Position numbers and translations under genes: made by a program. Below are positions 42,701 to 47,800 of a DNA stretch of 64,000 nt, one piece after another. The DNA lies in the NCBI GenBank assembly GCA_937128505.1, contig CAKZMM010000189.1, forward strand, positions 1 through 64,000, written 5' to 3'. Positions within the stretch are counted from its first letter, which is position 1; the number at the start of each line of letters is the position of its first letter. The notes under the pieces were generated by a model. It made no database searches and was not told the DNA's origin. It was given only the letters and a program-made list of their open reading frames with translations. This DNA comes from an uncultured Thermogutta sp. (GTDB taxonomy: Bacteria > Planctomycetota > Planctomycetia > Pirellulales > Thermoguttaceae).

Positions 42701-43249
42701 AACCGGGTATTCAGTTTCCCGAACGTGTTCGCGTACTCGCGGGGTGGTGATGATCGGGCGCGGATTTACGATAACCGAATATTCCAGGAAACGTTCATCA
42801 GCTATCCGAGCTATAGTCGGCTTATTGGCCCGACTTATCAGCGCCAGGTCGAGGGCTTCCGCTATGTGACGGCTTACTCGAGCGGTGGCGAGGACATTGC
42901 CCTGCTGTATGACTCGCCGGGTAATGACGTCTTCACAGGCCGGTTTGGTGAAAGCACACTATCGGGCACCGGGTTCCAGAATCAGGTAATGGGCTTCACA
43001 TGGGTGTCGGCCTACGCTACCGCAGGCGGGTATGATCGAGCGACCATGCACGATTTGGCGTTGAGCTGGGCACCCGATCATCTCTCTGCACGGGACAATT
43101 GGGCCCAGGTGTCGAACTCCCTGATTTCTTACATCCTTTGGGCTGTCGATTTCGATCGCGTCGACGCGTACGGAAGCGATCACGGTGTCGACACCAAAGA
43201 GATCATTGGCGTTCTAGACTTCTTGTTCACGCACGGATCCTGGGCGTGA
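21740..43249 (+). CDS. giant 7169-aa C25-peptidase surface protein
   Basis: One unbroken frame of 21.5 kb; AGGAG precedes the ATG. There is no hydrophobic signal, but residues 40-51 (LEKFESRELLSI) match the planctomycete LEPR-XLL-type motif. Order of parts, by residue: C25 propeptide-like region; gingipain-type C25 peptidase 316-650 (His517 in SGHG, Cys551 in ACLTG); metzincin-like site 1196-1206 (HEIGHLLGYGH) with Met-turn Met1214; pre-peptidase domains near 1245, 2312 and 2600; beta-helix regions from 1411 and 4471; jelly-roll pieces near 3575-3716 and 4128; GEVED modules at about 4877-5059, 5066-5247, 5253-5437 and 6493-6657; nidogen-like domain 5459-5677; SdrD_B-like pieces; Calx-beta split around an 8-bladed TolB-like propeller (6055-6434); and nine C-terminal repeats (6724-7150). 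About 12 FEFDxDG-type modules are scattered through 838-5888. It is presumably a secreted or cell-surface adhesin-protease; its target is unknown. Confidence 0.88.
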   Translation: MGIFSSLGLFSRKASGRKELQKSGGKAGKDRKLRPRALRLEKFESRELLSIGAGVDDQTILSWSAAPGLGQTLPTLPVGQLPYAGTGRQWVDFNLADGLNPGAVPQVQIVSASQSQLTAQVVLAGAWLDQTTVAGRVFSALTLPGYGSAGALGKPEMPAIRAMFEAPLGAQITATVSGSPKQFNLAQVGIREPIVPVQPPVVKVPGARESAPLVQDGGTYATDAFVAQAGVRVVEAGMFAGRRLVMVEVLPAAYNPVKGVVAVYDTLNFTLQFSGGQWSQSVLTTKEQAHLAQLVLNASSGTQGQPQTQQTKQPGNLLIIVHRDFAGQIGSFVTHKESLGWTVQVVDTARAGTTATAIRSFIQSQYANPATRPDAVLLIGDTDRIPTFVGQAMVYGDTAPPNTDLYYACMDPGDDWFPEFPVGRISVADGAQLRDVLQKIITYESSSPAGWTSRAAFMAGVDNYTITEGTHEWVITTHMDPLGFTSDRLYVVSQGATTQDVIDAINQGRLWAVYSGHGIETAWTDGPPLTAADVMALTNNGMYPVVASFACLTGNFAYPEAFLETWLRISDRGAVAAFGSSVTSFWDEDDILQKRLFDAIYGENQFHVGTAIYRAKELYQIHFGPTTTTRRYFEQYNLLGDPTVRLLAPGEDVGPVGPELVAIIPNEGQILDIDQFYTLNVAPRDLLLRFNEGQQLDPATLGAILFVRSVDGTFGNGNDQLVPVGYVGLADRPNEVIVRFAGRLEDDLYRLIIVGRDDYVDVNGNPVAPLRNTLGIPFRAGMDPEEQVLEYEFELDLGPLVTAVVPQPVIRGPQITVQSLPVDGEVFAVNDGTQQVLFEFENTAIGNGVAPGRVAVPFHPTNTPAVVAASIQEAIQSQISGGALRGLRGVNVAGAVVTIDGPRALVQTGSAALRVQHLRQLRDVIEVYFNKDDLADTPQAAENRNFYQLFVTRNSADPNDDLMVLPQRVEYDAALDKATLYFAQDLALYGTGAFRLRVGNAYQPTLSDFRVVTTDPGTTFWTALDIRSVGGSLAPIFGNGSGPQSLILTGTIDAHPLDFTLEWPGAVDEPGHRDLPNHPALMIEDHFSGESAPDQTAGVTTIPYYFPEAGWNLITEAQKQRAREIFTLFGYYLGVQFYENPRGGLAIVTGDLALAGLQSAPGGVAGVATGGGAIMDYAENWGASEYGGAWFLVAMHEIGHLLGYGHAYDQLAIMGSGETLTFLPLEPVFPYDHDLIHGQHMHRPDSIDIDMYRVQLDERGLFSVEILAERGPHSSLLDAVVTLYQEYTENGIKKYRVLARNDDYYSDDPALEMYLQPGVYYVGVTAKGNTQYDPNIYDTGVGGVSQGDYQLRLTFKPRGVDPNNPETFKDVSPTPWHLVDSTGTLLDGDADGVPGGVYNFWFNVQPESRTVFVDKLSPVPGSQQDGSLRAPYSTISAALAAVAPGSVLRIVGNNFDNDDPSVPASLRDNVPYEIGYNLFGAPLADGPRFEVPRGVTVMIDAGAVFKLSKANIDVGSSSEGVDRSGSALQVLGTPYNKVYFTSYFDETLGRDGDPLMKTIPRKGDWGGLVIRNNLDYDFIETYNPASGLPAREVLETQGIFLNYINQADIRFGGGEVIVDGVRGVYAPICLFEARPTITFNTITNSADAAISADPNSFADTKIQNWDRTRPFMADYDRVGPQLRYNQLAASYAVSTDVGAPVQAHSNTVNGILVRVRTAAGERTEVLEIAARFDDWDIVHVIPENLVIRGTPGGPIVSPQTTNLQRIDDFRLQVPLGGGDAIRDGETFSIFDGSTRVVFEFNLRSDWMNRGTGSFIPGRVEIRYDRSNDPNPGDPPSTQSQLAGLIVNAINWARDNRGLDVTAVHLGGGLIELRSTAPVWKLEGFGTWDARIDARLQIDPGLVVKLGGSRIEVGMGAQLIAEGRPGLNETAPSYKVILTSLLDTRYGAGGTFDTVSQTGGRAATPGDWGGIYFAPASSGSIDQAVIAYGGGNTAIEGGFARFSPVEIYQAEVRVVGTRFEFNDAVAVAGTRGGRGTLSSPATIFVRGAQPIIVANDFLGNRGFVISIDAGALKAWNVPDWGRSTGPLSSYEEYADNFGPMVRKNRFGLVDNLSLSNQFSGMEVRGGQLTTESIWDDTDIVHILRNEIIISNYHHVGGLRLQSNAAGSLVVKLTGSNAGFTATGQTGEMDDRIGGILQIVGMPGRPVILTDLADDSVGAGFDILGRPVFDTNGNGPSEGSPGAWRSVRFDRYAHDRNVAVVLEHEPGSGVAVDQNANPLLSQRLGVLAPEEKAGDDIQRLGFQIVGFIRFDDPGDVDVYQFDARAGTEIWVDIDWSSFALDTIVELVTVDGQVLAWSDNSHEYGRYEHKTDPDGALLGLAMDRDVYLRHDFYTMNPRDAGFRVVLPGPAGQVRTYYLRVRSTLGIGNIVPGSQITEGQQFRITDQNGTSILFEFDRDGVYAAGAIPVAYQGLNNSQVAQAIVDAVTTARLTRGLQVSARIRVDQVLQNGVYVATPHVMLDGVRARFEPETTPFVRLANTAGKYQLQVRLREMQELAGCTVEYADIRYATNGIEIRGFPQHSPLLGESAEIPGDNQSFGNAQELGNLLSSERNAISVVGYLSGRTDVDWYRIEIDYEGIQSIGGINDGGSVWSAIFDIDYADGMARPDLSMWVFDSAGRLIYFGTNSSVVDDLALPQGPSLEDLARGSIWSRDPYIGPVYLAERNEVYYVAITSVLATPRVLSSVLGGDWCEDKTAYPLVRVEPINAIARVVEEHVESGPRSFVSAFNPNADPNPSSSPDGNQRLSLVPDEFMLGDVVFYVLTGTDLYTVDPFTGAVETDVTDWADPYLPGSPSIYYRDIAMRNDGRLMTVSIGPGANFNPRYREFDLGNANTLVIDVDTGIDVIRRDPANPASLQADPNNSVYVQALVHDFRNTGDRGRHVLIVGYIPNPDLGGTGATSGENLVWLLSSGGTAVNHPLINNGQRTSGNRLFSNIVPIGQLFTAPTILANPATQTEAPYGSPGVQELDFEDGDWFSVTSAGGTTQEFEFDLGIDVRMDVQGAAAFRDGQFFSIRNVNNGVTYTFEFDSGPVIVVPATATAALDGVYVVIPGTAPGGGNVDIIFEFDRDGNLTNSSHVRVPFTTGAPGSVLAQNLVAAINAQTSFTVVATAVGRRVSLVNDRTDNTHASSDTAQVQIEGSHGVSGFRTRIAFEESWSSQQLGLEIERVVDASQTFVFPAANRIDASYAYRTPGGSPPSSPGDRLSFFNADTFTRGGGVPLYYVEGSPGVTPGRQVVRFGAGYTGSEMAQVVASAINASGIGVSASASGYTVVLSGVAGTNPVNLSGAPNLSFTGEGGGGRITGLAYLRVPGFVSGQEYVLFAVSDQGGLFYVTGEQSAYANGGSWGFIPIDPQGAPPYFARNPGAGPQLRYITQVRDPQGNPISFSGLSAGPANVEFGGYAQTLFASDSSGRVWAMDILGNLLGVFANGSTNIDPPSPVGAVHGVAFSPIDYNLWHWTLRRRDDAGHGIYSTLDTSRVSAEGYDPLMEGLRSYYFGLDDPTDAWGNQSQPGASNFTSGEGSDGSRLMTYNLPGGAIGSLTTGTFSLKGYTAADRPMLYFTYYAHTENSNDFDGLRVYVSNDGANWTLIATNTDLNDPGFIRDGIEQPGYGGYIREIHDLGGNWRQARIDLSQFAGLDKLRIRFDFSTASDMDVGDPQTGGSYLVAPAAAQLRDGQTFVLGNSSLNIADVTFEIDMGYALVFPNAAGVQIKESPTTGLGEYVDIGDGGSTIRFEFDKDGRVGPAVPGISRVVPVRITDAMTTRQVADLLAAAINAERTAGRLAVQAFVPEDAIFQGSAGNRVFLIGAQSVARGTHYTGAPIALAVEGSAPGQYTAGRTPVYLRPDMTQLEVSRVITATVNRRFRVVPDQIYIRPLTTAASLNNTVFTITGLDGGNVPRYAVFGFTTVLSAPQIVPPSSLPALPPGVRVDYAVLVGLQGATTPAAIASRIAAAINLLRTSVGFQVTAASTPEGLVQLSGPQTAFDGLNLVSPTNSPLRASDLNQTTIKLDERLSDTRRQVEPLMRVFQVRASDPGPLYYSETLQGDSPDKSFGTTARNNNRFFDYRRGQNNNFEGWYIDDIVIGFAERGEMVTNAPAGVTDFDFLRAPLITDPIVITGSYQLEIRRGDEFGVLLTPPDSPYKVLRLTGSADTNDRWAQAITIRIPAAADLGHGDRFWIEDGVNRQEFVFLDQTIGGATGNALPVYFTTAQAPGTIASRVAAAINQAYSLGRLKVTALSMGTSDRVNLWGATYVGGTLGGESAVTGTKPAGPINQIVFGSVEAPTIQRVRLLMSAGFGIRHRDTFRLEDGTNAVDFIFLHYLSGETPEPGVYGIVFDFGMSAERIGALVVQAINQAYADGRLTLRASPGPVTGMVDLTAEDPQMRITVTGLQYTTFFDPVAVPGVTQFYPNPAGHPIVGDRNHFREKGQIIINGVNIMYAQGWGIRVEPAARDADGNWPFPASGRWMNAAYPTATPGAMWVPGVSLINNIVAYSGSGGIYFGGDTGQPVGAIPFGRIVNNTVVGPILAGDDPAGVGIQVGPNATPTLLNNIIAGWQIGVQVHPTSSSTVLGANTFQLNAVNTVGTTPGSFADILSATDPLFVNAARGNFYPDHGSRVIDSSLDALQERADYYSAVLQPLGIPPSPILAPTLDIFGQLRQDDPRVAPPPGLGANVFKDRGAVDRVDFFGPTAAILIPADNGPDDRNPSLNDVTLAGIRVMQFVIGLSDIGVGIDDATVVAQAVRVWRDDRTRPLQEGVDYLFSYNATNNEIYLYPAAGVWRTGYLYTVELDRNLIRDLANNPLQPNRPQPHPQFGDCYFQLNLAGIDYGDAPDAPYPSLLANNGARHLIMSGYYLGTGATTELDSSQATPDRFDDGVQFQFGGVVRVERNPANPAERHGVNVYVSVPTTWNVGPTDTVGYLNAWIDFNRDGDWADPGEQIFANLPLNAGQNNYDFGTGKLVFTVPHTAQLGVTWARFRLSTYPFTPENALSYVGEANDGEVEDYEIELVSAYRDWGDAPASYPVTRVNNGAYHAIVGPNNPHLAFPDQNNPGRFLAAPDAEREGQATAEALGDDRAGDDDENGVRIVFISPGYVPQITVYAAAPGWLNAWIDLNVDGDWDDPGEKIVDGVWLTAGEHRLHDELVLSPIPDTIPLGYTFVRFRFSDNVRYLNPGGGNPDPLGPDPNGEVEDYRVPVIIAPEDFGDAPATYGTVVADNGARHVIVPGIHLGFVAPDLDLDGQPDPVAQGDDTDLDGDDEDGLIAYGRIVPGEPLDSRLVPGELARLVVRVTGVGYLSAWIDFNRDGQFADYIDPASGLVVREQVLAGQFISDDSAPFEFDIAVPSGLTAGPTFLRLRYSSAQYAVMSPIGPAPDGEVEDHQVRIEIGNSTIRGWKFNDRNANTRWDTQLAGIVPAIQPAPLGSGTTVLLLTNNGTYGPVSFGFNFEFYGGTYQQFYISNNGAISFGSPVATFDPAGFPQSVPMIAPFWADVDTRLAGGLVELVHGTNPFNGNPFVQVNWVNVGYFDRTNPANVPNLSKRNSFSLYIEDDPLGDVVAFIYHGLQWTTGDPQGVNGLGAPGAEIGFNAGDGANFARLMRPTTTADLNELVTRQTHGFRMDPSTGTPSGREPGLPGVVVYIDQNNNGVRDPGERWTVSRSDDPNTPQDEAGYFEFTGLFPGNYLVREELAGAWNEWVQTYPQQGVRTYRGTNVLGLVAVAPSRIADGDQFALSDGSVRVNFEFDNDFSLRDPSAVRISLTGLVNAPQVANAIVGAVNSARLTRGLNITPAAIGDLVQLTAPQIFVTPTSYPWSHRFSAPAGAQLPDGRTFAVGDGNVRVVFEFDHDGTPTNPGSGNVLVNVAGLTADQVAAAIAAAVNNAASSAGMNVWASALGSSVTLSGRTLIFEALSSGLPPGPVRINPDGSYSIQLAAAQTVSDINFGNYLRPRVQVTGARITEGNHGDLREVEITFSMTRSFGAPVDITFSTVDGTATSDDDYLLRSGALRLQAEGVPRGVWTYRPITSNEDNDYDFQISGQSIVIQAIDPAAEGGDWEIFLYDLSTETLVRVTNNTSDDRFSAVHRRGDLTYIVWVGADPVAGQRDTEIFLRVYRSGVGFLSPVIQLTNNAYDDGGPQISDAYITWWGRVTTTNTEIFAFDLIGGLNSSYQVVSAPINISNNIYSDYEPQVSGSNIVWYGFDGFDTEIFHWSPITGTSRLTSNGITDVGPRIDGSNIVWRGFDGQDYELFHYSLTTGVVTQITDNTTADNAPAISGNHLVWQGQVGGQWEILYYNLANLGTGVPPQNISANALYDAYPQISGNRVVWHTWDGNDWEVFYFEIGSGMIAQNISSNTVYDWYPQVSGDSIVWRSYDGDDYEIMVASYQEPRVTASVRVTIVGDNHREPDEYFLMRILSASIPGLGPGAAIISQPDAPIWILNDDHRGYGIDFGDAPNSYRTVVADNGARHLIDPAVYLGSRIDSEVDGQPRSDGLGDDLAGLADEDGVLFISPLIPGQRAQVVVTASVPGYLSAWIDFNRDGNWGDPNNPLNPVDLNEQIFTDQRLSAGPNVLSFTVPADAMLGTTFARFRFSTAQGLSYVGTALDGEVEDYQVTLVPTRPTGIWQRGKVVFFEGTGANDTFEFSPGSPGGRHVVVFNGTRYEYLASAVDTIVFNGAGGRDSAVLNGTSGAEEAELRPGIGVLKGSYFLVCVTDAETVTVNGRGGADTGRMYALAGTKDKFTGTSTYASLAAGIYTNRLNNFPRVQVFGNPGETSDEARLYGSAAISETFIGTPDSVVMNGGSYRIQVDSFRWNYAYGNGAGDKAELYDRPTTRDWLVADPTYARLSGSGFYIWARDFAQVFAQARGGTDGVTLYDNPSGVDTFLASPTEAVLSGSGYVIRAEGFRTVTAQSRGGNDTASLYDDPTTFDRLETTPEYAVYYGSRFNNRVFSFPNVFAYSRGGDDRARIYDNRIFQETFISYPSYSRLIGPTYQRQVEGFRYVTAYSSGGEDIALLYDSPGNDVFTGRFGESTLSGTGFQNQVMGFTWVSAYATAGGYDRATMHDLALSWAPDHLSARDNWAQVSNSLISYILWAVDFDRVDAYGSDHGVDTKEIIGVLDFLFTHGSWA
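39902..41041 (+). repeat. eight TolB-like propeller blades within the giant protein
   Basis: Residues 6055-6434 contain eight units of about 45 residues. Each ends in a pattern such as YPQVSGDSIVW followed by D-x-E-I-F and a TNN- or ISNN-type turn. They resemble TolB/PD40-type beta-propeller blades. The block sits between the two halves of a Calx-beta domain. Confidence 0.75.
41909..43191 (+). repeat. nine C-terminal ~47-residue repeats of the giant protein
   Basis: Residues 6724-7150 divide into nine units of about 47 residues with the consensus LYDxPxxDxFxAxPxYAxLSG, then xGFxxxxxGFxxVxAxxxGGxD. The best copies are units 4-8; the outer ones are diverged. The second large protein ends in the same kind of array. 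The repeats may form an elongated or cell-wall-associated beta structure; their function is unknown. Confidence 0.85.
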
Positions 43250-43289
43250 TGCCGTCGTGGGCATGCTGTTGCGAAGTATTCAGTGATCC

Positions 43290-43320
43290 ATTGGCTCGCA
43301 CGCTGTTTTAAGGAGCCAAT
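43290..43320 (+). terminator. hairpin after the giant gene
   Basis: attggctc (43290-43297) and gagccaat (43313-43320) form a perfect 8-bp stem with a 15-base loop, 40 bp after the stop codon. There is no T-run downstream. Confidence 0.4.
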
Positions 43321-43650
43321 CTCAGAACAACCCCGGCAATGAGCCGGTTGATTGCCCGGGCGGAAGATCGGGTTGCGCTTTGCCCGGCAATCGTGCTACT
43401 TTTTTCCTCGGTATGCGGATGGGATAGCGGATCGGCCGGAGGAGGTCCGCCACCTCCAATATGCTGCATCCTGCGTGGTGGCTCGAGGTTCAATAGCCCG
43501 AGGGTGGGGGGGCAGAGTGCGGCTTAATTTTTTGCCGCGCTACAAAGGCACCTTTGTTGCGCGGACTCGGCGCCGGTTCCGCCGCCTGCTTCCCGTCAAG
43601 TTTTTCTGAAAATTCCATGCTCCCGGCAATCCCTGGGCCCGATCTGTGCG

Positions 43651-43699
43651 AAGGTGTACAGGGGGCACCCTAAGAAGGTGTGCAGGGGGCAATATTAAG
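43651..43699. repeat. 24-bp tandem duplication
   Basis: Two adjacent copies beginning aaggtgt at 43651 and 43675 share the core caggggggca-like block and the ending taag, with few mismatches. Confidence 0.8.
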
Positions 43700-43753
43700 T
43701 CCGGCATTCAGTCTTATTCGTCGCCGGTTCATGGCCCCGTCTGAAATATCACT

Positions 43754-43843
43754 TGCCGGTTATAGCCCCGCTGCAATTTTACCTGCCGGTTGTAGCTCCA
43801 CTCCGACATCAATTGCCGTTTATAACCCCGCTGCAATTATGAC
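43754..43843. repeat. threefold 30-bp tandem repeat
   Basis: Three units of exactly 30 bp (43754-43783, 43784-43813, 43814-43843), each starting with tgccg followed by g/ttt. Units 1 and 3 share ccccgctgcaatt; unit 2 is more diverged. A partial copy (ctgctgcaatgac) follows. Confidence 0.85.
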
Positions 43844-44360
43844 TCCTGCTGCAATGACACAGGGCAAGCAAGAAAGGCTTGCCGTCCGCAGGGTCAGACG
43901 CCGGTCAATCCCCCTCCGCAATTATGGAGTTCTAGGGCACACGTGGATGCCCCCTAAATATTCCGCTTGTTCATGCCCAGATTCCCCGGGTGTCTTGATT
44001 TGAGGCTGCTCCTCTGAAACTAACATCGGGTCCTTGCCTCCCGCGGGTAAATCGTGGCGGCTTGAAGTTCAACGGTAGCCCCGGAAGCCCTATCAGCACT
44101 GGAAAAGCCCCTTCATCACGGCGGGAAGCGCAAGTGTTGCGCGTGAATGGTTCGGTCTTTTGGAGTGGTGTATCCCAAATGCTACACCGTTGCTTATGGG
44201 CAGCAATACGCAGCGGTTTTCAAACACCATTTCTGGGGGCAATAGGCATTGAGCATTGTGGGCGATGCGAGGACATAAACCCGGGAAAATACCCCACAGG
44301 CGTTTTCTCATAACGGTTGGCGAGCGAGGTACGGTTTTTGCCACGAGGATTACCATCTTT

Positions 44361-44397
44361 AAAAGAGCACTCCCGCCTGAAAAGAGCACTCCCGCAT
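44361..44397. repeat. 19-bp tandem duplication
   Basis: aaaagagcactcccgc is repeated at 44361-44376 and 44380-44395, giving a 19-bp period. Confidence 0.9.
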
Positions 44398-44888
44398 ACA
44401 CACTCCGTCAAACCGAAGCCTTCAAGACATTTGCTCTTACCGATGGTTTAACGGCCGGTTTGCCCACGTTCCTTCATCCCCATTTGCGCGGATCTCCAAG
44501 TGGCGACTAAGCCACCGAGCGTACCCGGCATTTTTGACCTATACTTTTCATGAGCGGCAGATTGAACGAGGATGCCGTGCTGATCCTGAGGCGTCTTGTC
44601 CACGCCTTTTCTTTTGGTCTCGTTTGAGTTGAAGCAGCGGTGTTTTGTTTGCGGGTCAGTAACGATACAGGGATGGTCCTGTTAGAGTGTCCTGACCCGC
44701 AGAGTGCGAGTTTTCCAGAGAGTATAAACAGCCCCTCAGGGATGGCTTCATGCATCCCGGGGGAAAGCTCTCGAAACGGCCGAGCGTGTAGGCGCCTTTC
44801 GGTCGCCTCCAATAACTCGTTTCAGAACGCAAATCTAGTCCTACGATTTTCCGTCTGATAATTTTCGGACCTCGCACGGGGAGCCATC

Positions 44889-47800
44889 ATGCCTGGAGCT
44901 TGCAGCCTGGGGCAGCTTTTGCATGTGGGAGAGGCCCGTCCTCAGCGAAGTTCCTCCAAAGGCCGTAGCTTTTCCTCCGGACTCACCGCTGCTTCCATGC
45001 GCCGGAGGTGTGCTTCGGCTACTTTTCCCACGCGAAAACTCCTCAGGCAACCGAAGTTCGAATCACTGGAAGTCCGTACACTATTTTCAATTACCGGCTC
45101 TACCGAATTCCTGAAGAATCTTCTTCCTTGGTCCGGAGGAGATGTGGCGGTAACAGGCAGCTATGCGGCGGCCGATTATTCCGCAAATCCTCTTTTCGAG
45201 GGCGAAGCAATCGGCCCCCTCTTGAGCGCAACGACGACCGGTGATGCTAGAAGCGGTCCGGACCGGATAGAACCCTTTCAGCCAATCGGGACACAGCAGA
45301 CCGCCGCGCTCAGTTTCGTATTCCCGGAACAACCCACGGTCCAGTGGTACGGAGCGGGTGCTTGGGTCACCTTGGCTGGCGAGCAGACCTGGCTTAGCCC
45401 CGGAGAGCCGGTGGTACCGGTCCGCTCCGCGGCTATTGCTCTACCTCAATTTAGCGAGCTTGTGGGACTGGAGGTTCAATACAGGGGGCAAGGAATTTCA
45501 CTGGCCAAGGATATCGATGCGTTCTTGGCTCCGGCCGCAGTCGCCATTGGGGCAGGCCCCCTTAGCGATGAGTCGGTCTCCCCGTGGCAGATCGTTTCAA
45601 GAGACTCCTGGCGCGATTTCCAAACGGTCCGATATCAAACCCACACCTATCGCGGCTATCAAATCCTCACACTTCAAGTGTTTCCCGTTTCCTATGACGA
45701 AGCCTCAAAGGGGCTTGTCTACCATGACGAAATTGATCTCTCGCTGACCGTTGCACACCCGCGCGGCGTCGACCTGGTTGCAACACAGCGGTCAAATAAT
45801 TCGCTCATTGACTATTCGCCTCCCTCATTGGCAGCGAACCTTGGAGTGCGAGGTCTGGCCAAAGATCGCGCCTTGGTGGCCGCGATGGTTGCCAATCCGG
45901 AGATTCTTCAAACATACGAACCGGTTCAAGTGCTTCCCCTCGCTCAGTTGCCCGAATCGGGGCGCTATGAGTACGTCGTGGTCACGTCGGCCGCACTGGA
46001 ACCGACCTTCGCGCAGCTTGTCGCCCACAAGCGGGCACGCGGCATTTCGGCCCGGGTCGTTACCACCGAATACATCGCAGCGCACTACTCGGGTACCGAA
46101 ACGGGCGATCTTGCCGACCGCATCCGGCAATTCATCACCGAGGCTTATCTGCATTGGGGCACCCAATGGGTCCTCCTCGGTGGTGACACGGAGATCATCC
46201 CCGAACGCGGCGTTTTGGTCCAAGTGGGATCAACGATCGACACGAAGCTTGCCACCGATCTTTACTACGCGTGTCTCGATGGACCATGGAACGGTGATGC
46301 CGACGGGATTTGGGGTGAGCCCACCGATGGACTTGGTGGGCGAGACATCGATTTGGCCCCAGAGGTATTCATCGGCCGAGCGCCGGTAAGCACAGTGGCT
46401 GAGGCCGGTCATTTCGTCAGAAAAACCATTCTTTATGAAACCACCCCCCATCCTAATCGGCTTACCGCCTTATGGTTGGGGGAGCGGCTCGACAGTCAAA
46501 CCGAGGCAAGCTACTCCGGCAATATTATTCGCGATCGCACCGTGCCGGATGGATGGAATCTGATCGAACGCTACGACGCCACCGGCGGCTGGGCAGGCTC
46601 ACAACTCATTCAAGACCTGAATCAAAACCCCCATTTGATCAACCATTTAGGTCATTCCAACGTCGGCTATAATGCTCGGCTTTACACCGCCGATGTGGCC
46701 CGGCTCCAGAATAGTTTTCCCTATTTTGTGTATTCTCAGGGGTGCTTATCTGGAGGATTTGACCTAAGGGACGTTGCCATCGGCGAACAGCACGTCGTAG
46801 GGGCGACGGGAGCTTTCGCGGTGATTATGAATAGCCGCTACGGCTGGTATGTCCCGGGCAATGTCCCGGGCGCAAGCCACTTCTACGCCCTGGAGTTTTG
46901 GGATGCGGTTTTTAACGAGGGGTTGCATCACGTTGGCCTGGCCAATCACGACTCGAAAATAGATAATCTTTTCCGCGTCCAAACCACGGGTGTCTACCGG
47001 TGGATCCACATGGAAACAAATCTTTTAGGAGATCCGGAGACCCCCTTACAAATCACTTCTACCCCCAGTATTTCGCCATGGCAAATTGCCGGCCGAGTGG
47101 CCGAGGATCTCAACCGTGATTCCCAAGTTCAGCCGAGCGAACCGGGAATTGGTGGTGTTCCCGTTTGGCTGGATTTTAATGGAGATGGCCGGTGGAACCA
47201 GGGGAGCTACGCCGTCGTAGCCGACCATTTGCCCACGGCAATCCCCGATGCGGCCATACTCCGCAGTACGGTCGAGCTGCCCAATTGGGGTCGGGTCACT
47301 GATCTCAGCGTATCGCTCGATCTTACCCATAACTATCTTAACGACCTGGAAGTGTACTTGATTAGTCCGGCAGGAACCCGGGTTCAGCTTTTTAGCAGAC
47401 TTCCGGCCGCAAATGGTCGATTAGCCAACGTGCGGTTTGATGATCAGTCGTCGCGGCCCATCCACCTGGGAAGCCCCGTCTTCGAGGGGACTTACCGGCC
47501 CGGCGAGCCCCTGAGCCGCTTTTACGGCGAATCGATGGGGGGAAGGTGGGTATTGGAAATCCGCGATGTGAACCTGATGGATACAGGTACACTTACGGCG
47601 TGGACGGTGGAGGTCGGATATGCAGAACCCTCCGTTCAAACCGACGCAAGCGGCTACTTTCGTTTCACGGGGCTGGTTACCGGGGATTACACCCTGCGGG
47701 TGGGGCCGCCCGTGGGCTGGCAGGTAATTTCCCCCGCTTCCGGGTACTATCAAATCGGCTTGACGGAGTCGAATTCCGGCTGGCAAGGCGACTTTAGTTT

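Larger units (their letters stand above)
43250..44888. other. 1.6-kb gap between the two C25-peptidase genes
   Basis: No gene is supported; the many short frames are on both strands and featureless. It contains a hairpin right after the giant gene, a 24-bp duplication (43651-43699), a threefold 30-bp tandem repeat (43754-43843) and a 19-bp duplication (44361-44397). This makes it the most repeat-dense gap of the window. Confidence 0.6.
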
